A stretch of 64,000 nucleotides of DNA from CATQHS01 sp965203375 (lineage in GTDB: Bacteria; Actinomycetota; Acidimicrobiia; Acidimicrobiales; Aldehydirespiratoraceae): the NCBI GenBank assembly GCA_965203375.1, contig OZ241886.1, positions 496,001-560,000 of the forward strand, in the 5' to 3' direction. Below, one piece after another: positions 24,169 to 32,158 of the stretch; position 1 is the stretch's first letter; each line of letters begins with the position of its first letter. The notes below the pieces were generated by a model. That model did not search any database. It saw nothing but the letters and a program-made list of their open reading frames with translations, and had not been told where the DNA came from. The position numbers were made by a program, and so were the translations under genes.

Positions 24169-24945
24169 ATGGTGGAAGTACCCGAGCATCTGCGCCGGCG
24201 GGCCGAGGAGGCCCGGGCCAAGGCGGAGGCGGCCAAGGCGGGCGGCGGCGCTCAGGCGACGGCGCCGGGCGGGGCGGCCGAGCCCGAGGCGGCGGCCAAG
24301 ATCCCGGCCCACCTGCTGGAGCGGTCCCGGGCGGCCCGGGCGGCCACGGGCGAAGGCGAAGCCCCCGCTGGCGCCGACGACTCGGGCGGCACGGTGGCGG
24401 TGGCCGACCCGCCGGCCGCGGCCCCGCCCCCGGTGGCGGCCGGCCCCGGCGGCCACACCCAGCGCCTGCTCACCGTGGTCAAGTCGGGCTCCATCCAGGA
24501 CACCAAGGCCAAGCCCATGGACAAGGTCCACGTGTGGCCCCACCTGCTGGTGGCGGAGTTCGTGGCCTGCCTGTTCATCACCGCCTTCACCCTGCTGTTC
24601 TCGATCTTCGTCAACGCCCCCCTGCTGGAGCTGGCCAACTTCAACCAGACCCCCAACCCGTCCAAGGCCCCCTGGTACTTCCTGGGACTCCAGGAGCTGC
24701 TCACCATGTTCCACCCCATGGTGGCGGGCGTGACCATCCCCGGGATCGGCCTCTTCCTGCTGATGCTGGCCCCCTACATCGACAAGAACCCGTCGCACCG
24801 GCCCGAGGACCGCAAGTTCGCCATCAGCCTCATGACCGTCCACCTCATGTTCTGGGCGGTGCTGGTGATGATCGGCTCCTTCTTCCGGGGCCCGGGCTTC
24901 AACTTCGTCTTCCCGTGGCAAGCCGGCCTCTTCTTCGAGCTGTGA
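24169..24945 (+). CDS. Subunit IV-type protein (C-terminal half of cytochrome b)
   Basis: 258 residues from the ATG at 24169. The N-terminus carries the VPEHL motif twice: MVEVPEHLRRRAEEA (1-15) and KIPAHLLERSRAARAA (44-59), separated and followed by Ala/Gly/Pro-rich linkers to about residue 100. The conserved part begins near WPHLLVAEFVACLFITAFTL and includes NQTPNPSKAPWYFLGLQELL, corresponding to the PDPxxxPxxWY region of the quinol oxidation site. About three membrane spans end at FPWQAGLFFEL. It pairs with the b6-type subunit to form the quinol-oxidising core. Its stop overlaps the next mini reading frame as TGATG. Confidence 0.88.
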   Translation: MVEVPEHLRRRAEEARAKAEAAKAGGGAQATAPGGAAEPEAAAKIPAHLLERSRAARAATGEGEAPAGADDSGGTVAVADPPAAAPPPVAAGPGGHTQRLLTVVKSGSIQDTKAKPMDKVHVWPHLLVAEFVACLFITAFTLLFSIFVNAPLLELANFNQTPNPSKAPWYFLGLQELLTMFHPMVAGVTIPGIGLFLLMLAPYIDKNPSHRPEDRKFAISLMTVHLMFWAVLVMIGSFFRGPGFNFVFPWQAGLFFEL

Positions 24946-25085
24946 TGCCCGTTCGCGCCGTGATGCCCGCCCGTGATGCGATGACCGCTCAAGCCGTGAC
25001 GGCCGCCCCTGATGCAATGCCCGTCGGCATCGTGACGGCCGCCCGTGATGCGATGCCCGCTGCGACCTGGGAGGGCCGCCCATGA
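24945..25085 (+). other. Coupled spacer mini-ORF (46 codons) with internal repeats
   Basis: ATG at 24945 overlaps the subunit IV stop (TGATG); TGA at 25083-25085 overlaps the Rieske start (ATGA). The spacer is built of degenerate copies of gtgatgcccgcccgtgatgcg, so the frame repeats xxARDAMP-like units. It keeps a continuous ribosome path between the two genes. Confidence 0.5.
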
Positions 25086-25954
25086 TCTACGTCGCCCTGG
25101 CCGCCCTGATCGTGCTGGCCGTCGTGGCCGTGCTGGCCGCGGCCCGCCGCCGCCAGTCCAGCGCCGCCATCGGCATGGTGTCGCGGGAGACCCGGGACCG
25201 CGACCGCGCCTCGCCGGTCCTGGACGACGAGGAGGCCCCGTCGGGCCGCCAAGTGGAGAAGGCGGCCCGCCAGAGCCGGACCGGCGCCGCCCTGGAGCGG
25301 GCCGCGGCGGCCCCGCCCCCGGCCCCCTACGTCCCCCCCGACCCCGAGACCATCGGCGTCAGCCGCCGGCAGTTCTTCAACCGCACCATCGTCGGCCTGA
25401 TGGGGATGAGCATCACCGGGTTCGGCGTGGCCTGCATCGCCTTCCTGTGGCCCCAGGGCGCCAGCGGCTTCGGCTCCAAGATCAAGGTCGGCCTGATCAG
25501 CGACCTGCTCACCGAGATCCGGGACAACCAGGGCTTCCTGTACAAGCCCGAGGGCCGAATGTGGCTCACCGAGTACCCCAACGGGGCGGTGGAGAAGGCC
25601 CGGGAGGCTTACTCGGGGCCCGAGCTGTCGGGCATGGCCGCGGGCCACGACCTGGGCCTGTCCGGCGGCATCGTCGCCCTCTACCAGAAGTGCCCCCATC
25701 TCGGCTGCCGGGTGCCCAACTGCGTCACGTCGCAGTGGTTCGAGTGCCCGTGCCACGGGTCCAAGTACAACCAGGTGGGGGAGAAGCGGGGCGGCCCCGC
25801 CCCCCGGGGCATGGACCGCTTCGCCGTGGAGGTCGGCGCCGACGGGTCCCTCACCGTCGACACCGGCACCATCATCCAGGGCCCGCCCATCGGCACCAAC
25901 ACCACCGGCCAGGAAGCCGAGGGGCCGGCCTGCATAGGCCAGGCCACCCACTAG
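25082..25954 (+). CDS. qcrA: Rieske iron-sulfur protein of the bc complex
   Basis: 290 residues. There is a first hydrophobic segment at residues 1-20, an Ala/Arg linker, then a Tat-like SRRQFFNRT (94-102) ahead of a second membrane segment (103-123). The [2Fe-2S] ligands lie in CPHLGC (C204, H206) and CPCHGS (C222, H225), and both loops carry the extra disulfide-type cysteines. PAPRGMDRF follows as in family members. It transfers electrons from quinol to the cytochrome c side of the membrane. The extra N-terminal membrane segment before the Tat-like motif recalls actinobacterial QcrA. The next gene starts 37 bp downstream. Confidence 0.93.
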   Translation: MIYVALAALIVLAVVAVLAAARRRQSSAAIGMVSRETRDRDRASPVLDDEEAPSGRQVEKAARQSRTGAALERAAAAPPPAPYVPPDPETIGVSRRQFFNRTIVGLMGMSITGFGVACIAFLWPQGASGFGSKIKVGLISDLLTEIRDNQGFLYKPEGRMWLTEYPNGAVEKAREAYSGPELSGMAAGHDLGLSGGIVALYQKCPHLGCRVPNCVTSQWFECPCHGSKYNQVGEKRGGPAPRGMDRFAVEVGADGSLTVDTGTIIQGPPIGTNTTGQEAEGPACIGQATH

Positions 25955-25991
25955 CGGCCCGCGCCCCGATGCCGCCAGGAACCCGCCGCCC

Positions 25992-27260
25992 ATGCTCCTA
26001 GCCGCCTCCACCCAGCGGACCATCGGCCTGGTCATCCTGGTCGTCGTCTTCGCCGGGTTCGTCCTCTACCTGATCGCCAACACCCGCTCGGCCAAGTCCG
26101 AGGCCGGCAGCGAGATAGAGCTGGCCGCCAACCGCAAGCCCTACCTGGAGGACTCCGAGCTGGAGGGGGCCAAGCTCGACCGGTCGCTGGGGGCTGGCTT
26201 CATCCTGCTGGCCATCATCGGCGTGGGGCTCCCGCTGTACTGGCTGGGCGAGCCCGGCCGCCAGCAGGGCCTGATCGACGACCGCGACCGGATCTTCGCC
26301 GACCGGGGCGGCGAGCTGTACGAGGAGGGCTCCGACTGCCAGTCCTGCCACGGCGCCGAGGGCGCGGGCGGGTCCGCCCCCTTCACCATCACCGACAGCG
26401 ACGGCGAGTTCGTGGCCGTGGTGGCCTGGAGCGCCCCCGCCCTCAACACCGTGCTGTCCCGCCACAGCGAGGACGAGGTCCGCCACGTCCTCAACTACGG
26501 CCGCAACAACGTCATGCCGGCCTGGGGCACCCCCGGCGGCGGCCCCCTCACCGAGCAGCAGGTCGAATACCTGATCCGCTATCTGCGCCGCATCCAGATA
26601 CCGGCCTCGGAGATCCGCGACATCGTCGACACCGGAGTCCGAGACGGGGTGGCCCGCCACCTGGCCGACGCCGGCCGGGACTCCTCCGACGCGGCGGTCG
26701 ACGACTGGCTGGCCGCCGTGGCCGCGGTGGTGGAGAGGGCCCGCTCGGCCGCTCTGGCCGCCGACGGATCCCTGGCCGGCGACGACGACGCCATCCGCCG
26801 GGCCGGCCTGGAGCTGCTCTCGGCCGGCGAGGTCGAGGGCCACGAGCTGTACCTGGAGTACGGCGGGATCCTGTTCAACAACCCGGCCGCGGGCGGCACC
26901 TATAGCTGCGCCCGCTGCCACACCTACGGATGGTCCTTCGACGCCACCACCGACGGCGACGACAGCATCGACGGCCACCCCGGGCCGATCCTGGAGGCCT
27001 ATGTCGACGGGGGCGGGTTCTTCGGCCCCAACCTGACCGGCGGCAGCGTCCTCGACCAGTTCGAGTCGGCCTCCGAGCACTCCGACTTCATCACCAATGG
27101 CCAGAGCGTCGGCGCGACCTACGGCCGGGGCGGCGCCGGCGGCAACGGGCAGATGCCCGGCTTCGGCCCCCGCACCGACGACGACCTGGGGGTCACCTAC
27201 CCGCCCACGCTGACCCAGGACCAGATAGACGCCATCGTGGCCTTCGAGAGGAACCTGTGA
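25992..27260 (+). CDS. Membrane-anchored di-heme cytochrome c
   Basis: 422 residues with two N-terminal membrane segments (about 9-29, TIGLVILVVVFAGFVLYLIA, and 70-88). Two c-type heme sites follow: CQSCH at 116-120 and CARCH at 306-310. They lie in separate cytochrome domains joined by a roughly 100-residue acidic helical linker. The C-terminal domain includes NLTGGSVLDQFES and GQMPGFG, likely carrying an axial methionine. It is probably the electron acceptor subunit of the bc complex, playing the part of QcrC, and should face the outside. Its stop overlaps the next short frame as GTGA. Confidence 0.85.
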   Translation: MLLAASTQRTIGLVILVVVFAGFVLYLIANTRSAKSEAGSEIELAANRKPYLEDSELEGAKLDRSLGAGFILLAIIGVGLPLYWLGEPGRQQGLIDDRDRIFADRGGELYEEGSDCQSCHGAEGAGGSAPFTITDSDGEFVAVVAWSAPALNTVLSRHSEDEVRHVLNYGRNNVMPAWGTPGGGPLTEQQVEYLIRYLRRIQIPASEIRDIVDTGVRDGVARHLADAGRDSSDAAVDDWLAAVAAVVERARSAALAADGSLAGDDDAIRRAGLELLSAGEVEGHELYLEYGGILFNNPAAGGTYSCARCHTYGWSFDATTDGDDSIDGHPGPILEAYVDGGGFFGPNLTGGSVLDQFESASEHSDFITNGQSVGATYGRGGAGGNGQMPGFGPRTDDDLGVTYPPTLTQDQIDAIVAFERNL

Positions 27261-27295
27261 CGGCCCCCGGCGCCCCCCGCGAGAGGGCCTGGTGA
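27257..27295 (+). other. Coupled spacer mini-ORF (12 codons)
   Basis: GTG at 27257 overlaps the cytochrome c stop (GTGA). TGA at 27293-27295 overlaps both candidate starts (GTG 27292, ATG 27295) of the next gene. Reads VTAPGAPRERAW. Confidence 0.45.
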
Positions 27296-28326
27296 TGGAC
27301 TCGCTCGACATCATCGCCGGCCTGGCCTGGGACCCCGAGATCAGGGGCTTCATGGCCGTGTTCGCCGGGGTGGTGGTGCTGATGGGCTCGGTGTGGCTGC
27401 TGCTGGTGACCAACACCGGGACCCGGCTCGGCTCCCTGATCGCCCTCACCGGCTTCTTCGGCTGGATGGTCATCATGGCCGCGGTGTGGTGGATCTACGG
27501 CATCGGCTGGGCCGGCGACACCCCCACCTGGAGGCTGCAGGAGATCAACGTCGGCGACCTCGGCGCGGCCGCCCTCGACGAGGCCACCGGCCTGCCCAAC
27601 CCCGACACCCTGCCCACCGCCTTCGAGCTGGTGGTCGCCTCCGGCGACGAGACGGCCCGGGCCGAGTTCGGCGAAGTCACCCGCGACACCCTCGGCGCCG
27701 ACCAGACCGAGGGGCTCACCGAGGCCGAGATCGCCGAGCTGGTCGCCTCCGAGCTGGCCCGCAACCAGGACACCACCCTGTCGGAGCTGGCCGCCGTCTC
27801 CCCCGGCCTGATCGACGAGGCCGTGGCGGCCGGGGCCCTTCGCTTCGGCCAGTGGGAGCTGCTGTCCACCGCCGAGGCCGGGGAGGCCCAGGCCTCGGCC
27901 ATCGCCTTTTTGATCGACAGCCCCGACATCGCCTTCACCCTCCAGAACCAGTTCAAGGTCCTCGACGCCTACACCACCGGCGGCAAGCGGCCCCTGCCCG
28001 AGGACCCGAGCCGGCTCGACCGGATCTGGACCCAGATCCGGTCCGCCCTCACCCTCACCCACCCCACCCGCTACGGCGTGGTGCAGGTGCAGGAGGTGGT
28101 CGAGCAGCCGACGATTCCGGGCCAGGCGCCCCCCCGGCCGGTGGTGGACCCGGCCAAGCCGGTGATCTCGGTGATAATGGTCCGCGACCTGGGCAACCTC
28201 CGGCTCAAGCCCGCGCTGGTGACCCTGGGCTCGCTGGCCGTCTTCGCCGCCCTGTGCCTGTTCCTGCACGAGCGGGACAAGCTGGTGTGGCAGCAGCGGG
28301 CCGCCTTCGAGGCGGCCAAGGCGTAA
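27295..28326 (+). CDS. Unrecognised membrane protein between bc and nuo operons
   Basis: 343 residues from the ATG at 27295 (a GTG at 27292 is equally possible). Two N-terminal membrane spans (residues about 17-40, FMAVFAGVVVLMGSVWLLLV, and 46-68) and one near the C-terminus (VTLGSLAVFAALCLFL) frame a roughly 200-residue soluble domain rich in Glu/Ala helices. No cofactor motif is present. It is neither a classical bc nor a complex I subunit. The conserved position and coupling to the cytochrome c gene suggest an assembly factor or accessory subunit; I do not recognise the family. A duplicated ccggtgctggg links its end to nuoA. Confidence 0.65.
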   Translation: MDSLDIIAGLAWDPEIRGFMAVFAGVVVLMGSVWLLLVTNTGTRLGSLIALTGFFGWMVIMAAVWWIYGIGWAGDTPTWRLQEINVGDLGAAALDEATGLPNPDTLPTAFELVVASGDETARAEFGEVTRDTLGADQTEGLTEAEIAELVASELARNQDTTLSELAAVSPGLIDEAVAAGALRFGQWELLSTAEAGEAQASAIAFLIDSPDIAFTLQNQFKVLDAYTTGGKRPLPEDPSRLDRIWTQIRSALTLTHPTRYGVVQVQEVVEQPTIPGQAPPRPVVDPAKPVISVIMVRDLGNLRLKPALVTLGSLAVFAALCLFLHERDKLVWQQRAAFEAAKA

Positions 28327-28330
28327 ACCG

Positions 28331-28393
28331 GTGCTGGGGGAACGCTGGCCGGCCGGGGCCGTCGGCCCACCGGCTGAGGCGGAGGGGATCTAG
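28331..28393 (+). other. Spacer mini-ORF (20 codons) duplicating the nuoA start
   Basis: GTG at 28331 lies in ccggtgctggg, the same 11 bases that surround the nuoA start at 28394-28404. The frame ends at TAG 28391-28393, three bases before nuoA's GTG. Not directly overlapped with its neighbours, but the start duplication is clear. Confidence 0.45.
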
Positions 28394-28396
28394 CCG

Positions 28397-28873
28397 GTGC
28401 TGGGTCAGTATCTGCCCCTGCTGGCGCTGGGCGCGCTGGCCGCGGTGTTCGCGGCGGGCAGCTTCTTGGCGTCGGGGCTGCTGGCCCCCCGCCGCCCGAC
28501 GGCGCCCAAGCTGGAGCCCTACGAGTGCGGCATCGTGCCCGCCCGCGACACCCCGGAGCGCTTCCCGGTCCGGTTCTTCCTGGTGGCCATGATCTTCATC
28601 GTCTTCGACATCGAGATCATCCTGTTCTACCCCTACGCGGTGGCCCGGGGCGGGCTGGGGCTGTTCGGGCTGGTGATGGTGATGATCTTCACCTTCGCGG
28701 TGTTCGAGTCGTTCGTGTACCTGATCGGCGCGGGCGCGCTCGAATGGGGCCCCGGCCGCCGGGCCCCGGCCCGCCCCGACGCGGTCTCGGCCGAGCGCAC
28801 CAGCGCCTCCACCGTCCGCCGGGTGGGACTGGAGGGCCGCCGCCCGGCCGCTCCGGGGGGCGGGGCGGCCTGA
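28397..28873 (+). CDS. nuoA: NADH-quinone oxidoreductase subunit A
   Basis: 158 residues from GTG. Three membrane spans (about 1-25, 60-85, 90-115). The family block APKLEPYECGIVPARDTPERFPVRFF precedes IFIVFDIEIILFYPYAV, the conserved acidic span near the quinone channel. The C-terminal 40 residues are a Pro/Arg/Ala-rich extension not usual in NuoA. It is the first gene of the complete nuo operon; its TGA overlaps the following mini frame (TGATG). Confidence 0.93.
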   Translation: MLGQYLPLLALGALAAVFAAGSFLASGLLAPRRPTAPKLEPYECGIVPARDTPERFPVRFFLVAMIFIVFDIEIILFYPYAVARGGLGLFGLVMVMIFTFAVFESFVYLIGAGALEWGPGRRAPARPDAVSAERTSASTVRRVGLEGRRPAAPGGGAA

Positions 28874-28953
28874 TGGCAACGGCGGCGGCGCGCCGGCGCC
28901 CCGGAGGCGGCCTGATGGCGGCGGCGCGCCGGCGTTTGGGCGGGGCGGCCTGA
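28873..28953 (+). other. Coupled spacer mini-ORF (26 codons) between nuoA and nuoB
   Basis: ATG at 28873 overlaps the nuoA stop; TGA at 28951-28953 overlaps the nuoB ATG. Three copies of a ggcgg(ggc)ggcctgatgg junction occur at 28873, 28914 and 28953, showing tandem duplication. Reads two RPGGG/ARRR-type repeats. Confidence 0.5.
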
Positions 28954-29534
28954 TGGGCCTGATCGCCGACGTCCGGGGCCAGGGGCTGGAGGGGCTCGAG
29001 CACAACTTCGTCACCGGCCGGCTCGAAGCCCTGGTCAAGTGGGCCCGGGCCCGGAGCTGCTGGCCCGCCACCTTCGGCCTGGCCTGCTGCGCCATCGAGA
29101 TGATGGCCACCGGCGCGGCCCACTACGACCTGGCCCGCTACGGCATGGAGGTGTTCCGGGCCTCGCCCCGCCAGGCCGACCTGATGATCGTGGCCGGCCG
29201 GGTGTCGCAGAAGATGGCCCCGGTGCTCCGCCAGATCTACGACCAGATGATGGAGCCCAAGTGGGTCATATCGATGGGGGTGTGCGCCTCCAGCGGCGGC
29301 ATGTTCAACAACTACGCCATCGTGCAGGGCGTCGACCAGGTCGTGCCCGTGGACGTGTACGCGCCGGGCTGCCCGCCCGGCCCCGAGACCCTGATGCACG
29401 CCATCTTCACCCTCCACGACAAGATCATGACCGGCGAGGTGACGGCCCGCCGGTCGGCCCGCGGCGCCGGCGCGGGCCTGGCCGTCAGCCAGCGCGACGG
29501 CCAGACCGCGGCGGCCATGGTCGGCCGCCGGTGA
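28953..29534 (+). CDS. nuoB: NADH-quinone oxidoreductase subunit B
   Basis: 193 residues. Ligands of the terminal 4Fe-4S cluster N2 are all present: CC in FGLACCAIEMMATGA, C in SMGVCASSGGMFNNY and C in YAPGCPPGPETLMHA. QGVDQVVPVDVY is conserved. The protein passes electrons to quinone at the interface with NuoD and NuoH. The C-terminal 35 residues (ARRSARGAGAGLAVSQ..) are an extension. Its TGA overlaps the nuoC GTG. It belongs to the form with the WPATFGLACC signature; the second copy in the window (57415-57915) is clearly a different form. Confidence 0.96.
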   Translation: MGLIADVRGQGLEGLEHNFVTGRLEALVKWARARSCWPATFGLACCAIEMMATGAAHYDLARYGMEVFRASPRQADLMIVAGRVSQKMAPVLRQIYDQMMEPKWVISMGVCASSGGMFNNYAIVQGVDQVVPVDVYAPGCPPGPETLMHAIFTLHDKIMTGEVTARRSARGAGAGLAVSQRDGQTAAAMVGRR

Positions 29535-30052
29535 GCGGCGCCGCCGAGACGGCCGGGTCCGGGTCGGCGCCGATCCCGGCCCGCTACGGCGCGGCCCTAG
29601 CCGTCTCGGCCGGCCAAGAGGTGATCCACCCGGCCCGGGACCGCTGGCTGGAGGCGGCCGCCGCCGCCCGCGACGACGGATTCGACCAGTTGGCGGACCT
29701 CACCGCCGTCGACTACCTCGCCTACGCCGCCCCCCGCCGCCTCCCCCCCGGCATCGACCCCGAGCGGTTCGAGGTGGTGGCCAACCTGCTGTCGCACCGG
29801 GACGGCCGGCGGCTGCGGCTGCGGGTCCAGGTTCCCGCCGCCGACCCCGTCCTGTCCACCCTGTTCGACCTGTGGCCCGGCGCCGAGAACCTGGAGCGGG
29901 AGGTACACGACATGTTCGGCATCTCCTTCAAGGGCCATCCCGACCCGACCCGCATCCTCATGCCCGAGGACTGGGTGGGCCACCCGCTGCGCAAGGACTA
30001 CGACACCGGCCGGATCCCGGTGCAGTTCAAGGCCGCCTCCAACGTCCGCTGA
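29531..30052 (+). CDS. nuoC: NADH-quinone oxidoreductase subunit C
   Basis: 173 residues from the GTG that overlaps the nuoB stop (GTGA). The signature block EREVHDMFGISFKGHPDPTR and PEDWVGHPLRKDY is present at the C-terminus. The N-terminal alpha/beta part includes LADLTAVDYLAY and VEVVANLLSHRDGRRLRLR-like strands. It is a peripheral-arm structural subunit next to NuoB and NuoD. Slightly shorter than many homologues but complete. The next start is seven bases after its stop. Confidence 0.95.
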   Translation: MSGAAETAGSGSAPIPARYGAALAVSAGQEVIHPARDRWLEAAAAARDDGFDQLADLTAVDYLAYAAPRRLPPGIDPERFEVVANLLSHRDGRRLRLRVQVPAADPVLSTLFDLWPGAENLEREVHDMFGISFKGHPDPTRILMPEDWVGHPLRKDYDTGRIPVQFKAASNVR

Positions 30053-30059
30053 GCCCGCC

Positions 30060-31550
30060 GTGAGCGTCACCGACACCCCCGCCCCCCCGGCCTCCGGCCC
30101 CGGCGCCGAGCCCGCGGCCGACTGGGACTTCGCCGACCTCGCCGACCCGGCCGCGGCCGAGCGGGTCCGCCGCCGAGAGCCCTCCGCCGTGCTGCGGATG
30201 TCCGAAGCCGAGGCGGCCCGCATCGGCGGCCGCCCCGACTCCGGCGGCGAGTCCGCCCCCAGCGCCGAGGGCGACGGGCCCGACTCCGACGACGGTCCCG
30301 GCAGTGCCGATTCCGGCGAGAGCCTCGACGAGAGCGACGGTCCCGGCGACGCCGAGAGCCTCGACGAGAGCGACGGCCCCGGCGGCGGCGAGCGGGTGCT
30401 GTTGAACATGGGGCCGTCCCACCCGTCCACCCACGGCGTGCTGCGGCTCATGCTGGAACTGGAGGGCGAGACGGTGCTGCGGTCCAAGCCGGTGATCGGC
30501 TACCTGCACACCGGCATGGAGAAGACCGGCGAGGAGCTCACCTACCTCCAGGGCGGCACCAACGTCACCCGCATGGACTACGCCTCCCCGCTGTTCACCG
30601 AGCTGGCCTTCTCGCTGGCCGCCGAGAGGCTGCTGGAGGTGGAGGTCCCCGAGCGGGCCGTGTGGATCCGGATGCTCATGTGCGAGCTCAACCGGGTGAG
30701 CTCGCACCTGCTGTTCATGGCCACCAACGGCATGGACCTGGGCGCGGTGTCGATGATGATCTACGGCTGGCGCGAGCGCGAGGAGGTGCTGCGCTTCTTC
30801 GAGAAGGTCACCGGGCTGCGGATGAACCACAACTACATCCGGCCCGGCGGGGTGGCCGCCGACCTGCCCGCCGGCTGGCGCGACGACGTGCTCGGGCTGC
30901 TGGAGGCCATCCCCCCCCGCCTTGACGAGTACGACACCCTGCTCACCGGCCAGCCCATCTGGCGGGAGCGGCTCCAGGGCGTGGGGGCGATCTCGGCGGC
31001 CGAGGCGGTGGCCCTGGGGGCCACCGGGCCGCTGCTGCGGGCGGCCGGCCTGCCCTGGGACCTGCGCCGCACCGAGCCCTACCTGTTCTACGACCGGGTG
31101 GACTTCGACGTGATCGTCGGGGCCTACGGCGACTGCTACGACCGCTACGCGGTGCGCCTCAACGAGATCCGGGAGTCGCTGAGGCTGGTGGGCCAGATCC
31201 TGGAGGCCATGCCGCCCGGCGACTACCGGGTGCAGGACAAGAAGGTCACCCCCCCGCCCCGGGCCCGCATCGACCAGTCGATGGAGGCGCTCATCCACCA
31301 CTTCAAGATCTTCACCGAGGGGTTCAAGGTCCCGGCCGGCGAGGTGTACGCCGCGGTGGAGTCGCCCCGGGGCGAGCTGGGGGTGTACCTGGTGAGCGAC
31401 GGCGGGGCCAAGCCGTACCGGCTGCACGTGCGGGCCCCCAGCTTCGTCAACCTCCAGTGCCTGCCCCATCTGATGGAGGGGGGCCTGATCGCCGACGGGG
31501 TGGCCATCATCTCCTCCATCGATCCCATCATGGGCGAGGTGGACCGTTGA
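30060..31550 (+). CDS. nuoD: NADH-quinone oxidoreductase subunit D with acidic N-terminal extension
   Basis: 496 residues from GTG. The conserved 49-kDa-type domain starts at about residue 110 (LLNMGPSHPSTHGVLRL, with the quinone-site histidines). It continues through YLHTGMEKTGEELTY, MDYASPLFTELAF, LLFMATNGMDLGA and the C-terminal INSxDPIMGEVDR-type ending. The first about 110 residues are an unusual Asp/Glu/Ser/Gly-rich extension with two copies of ESLDESDGPG encoded by a roughly 36-bp repeat (about 30320-30385). This should be disordered and strongly negative. Its TGA overlaps the nuoE TTG. Confidence 0.95.
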   Translation: MSVTDTPAPPASGPGAEPAADWDFADLADPAAAERVRRREPSAVLRMSEAEAARIGGRPDSGGESAPSAEGDGPDSDDGPGSADSGESLDESDGPGDAESLDESDGPGGGERVLLNMGPSHPSTHGVLRLMLELEGETVLRSKPVIGYLHTGMEKTGEELTYLQGGTNVTRMDYASPLFTELAFSLAAERLLEVEVPERAVWIRMLMCELNRVSSHLLFMATNGMDLGAVSMMIYGWREREEVLRFFEKVTGLRMNHNYIRPGGVAADLPAGWRDDVLGLLEAIPPRLDEYDTLLTGQPIWRERLQGVGAISAAEAVALGATGPLLRAAGLPWDLRRTEPYLFYDRVDFDVIVGAYGDCYDRYAVRLNEIRESLRLVGQILEAMPPGDYRVQDKKVTPPPRARIDQSMEALIHHFKIFTEGFKVPAGEVYAAVESPRGELGVYLVSDGGAKPYRLHVRAPSFVNLQCLPHLMEGGLIADGVAIISSIDPIMGEVDR

Positions 31551-32158
31551 GCCGCCTCACGGCTGACAATGAGGCCCGGGCCCGGCGGATCATCGCCCTG
31601 TACCCGCGCCCGAAGTCGGCCCTGATCCCGCTGCTGCACCTGGCCCAGTCCCAGGACGGCCACCTGACCGACGAGGCCGTGCGCCACGTGGCCGAGCTGG
31701 TCGGGATCACCCCGGCCGAGGCGGCGGGCACCGCCACCTTCTACGAGATGTTCAAGTTCCACCGGGTGGGCCGCTACCTGGTGAACGTCTGCACCAACAT
31801 CTCCTGCGCCCTGCTGGGCGCCGACGATCTGGTGGCCCACGCCTCCGCGGCCCTGGGGGTGAAGCCGGGCGGCACCACCGACGACGGGATGTTCACCCTC
31901 GAGACGGTGGAGTGCATGGCCGCCTGCACCGAGGCCCCCTGCCTGGCGGTGAACTACCGCTACCGGCTCCGGGTCACTCCCGACGACTTCGACGAGCTGG
32001 TGGCCGCCCTGCGGGCTGCCGAGACCGACATCCCCCCCCACGGCATCCTGGCCCGGGTCCGCCAGGAGATCCCCGAGGACCGGATGGCCGGGATCGTCCC
32101 CCCCGAGCAGGCCCGGGCCGCCCCGGCGTGGATGGCCGCCGCCGAGGAGACGGGCTGA
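31547..32158 (+). CDS. nuoE: NADH-quinone oxidoreductase subunit E
   Basis: 203 residues from a TTG start chosen because TTGA overlaps the nuoD stop, the usual coupling in this operon; no better start is available nearby. It is a thioredoxin-fold 24-kDa-type subunit holding a [2Fe-2S] cluster: C-x4-C in VCTNISCALLGAD and C-x3-C in VECMAACTEAPCL. The N-terminal helical part (ALIPLLHLAQSQDGHLTDEAVRHVA) is typical. It works with NuoF in NADH oxidation. The C-terminal about 40 residues extend past the fold. Its TGA overlaps the nuoF ATG. Confidence 0.93.
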   Translation: MSRLTADNEARARRIIALYPRPKSALIPLLHLAQSQDGHLTDEAVRHVAELVGITPAEAAGTATFYEMFKFHRVGRYLVNVCTNISCALLGADDLVAHASAALGVKPGGTTDDGMFTLETVECMAACTEAPCLAVNYRYRLRVTPDDFDELVAALRAAETDIPPHGILARVRQEIPEDRMAGIVPPEQARAAPAWMAAAEETG

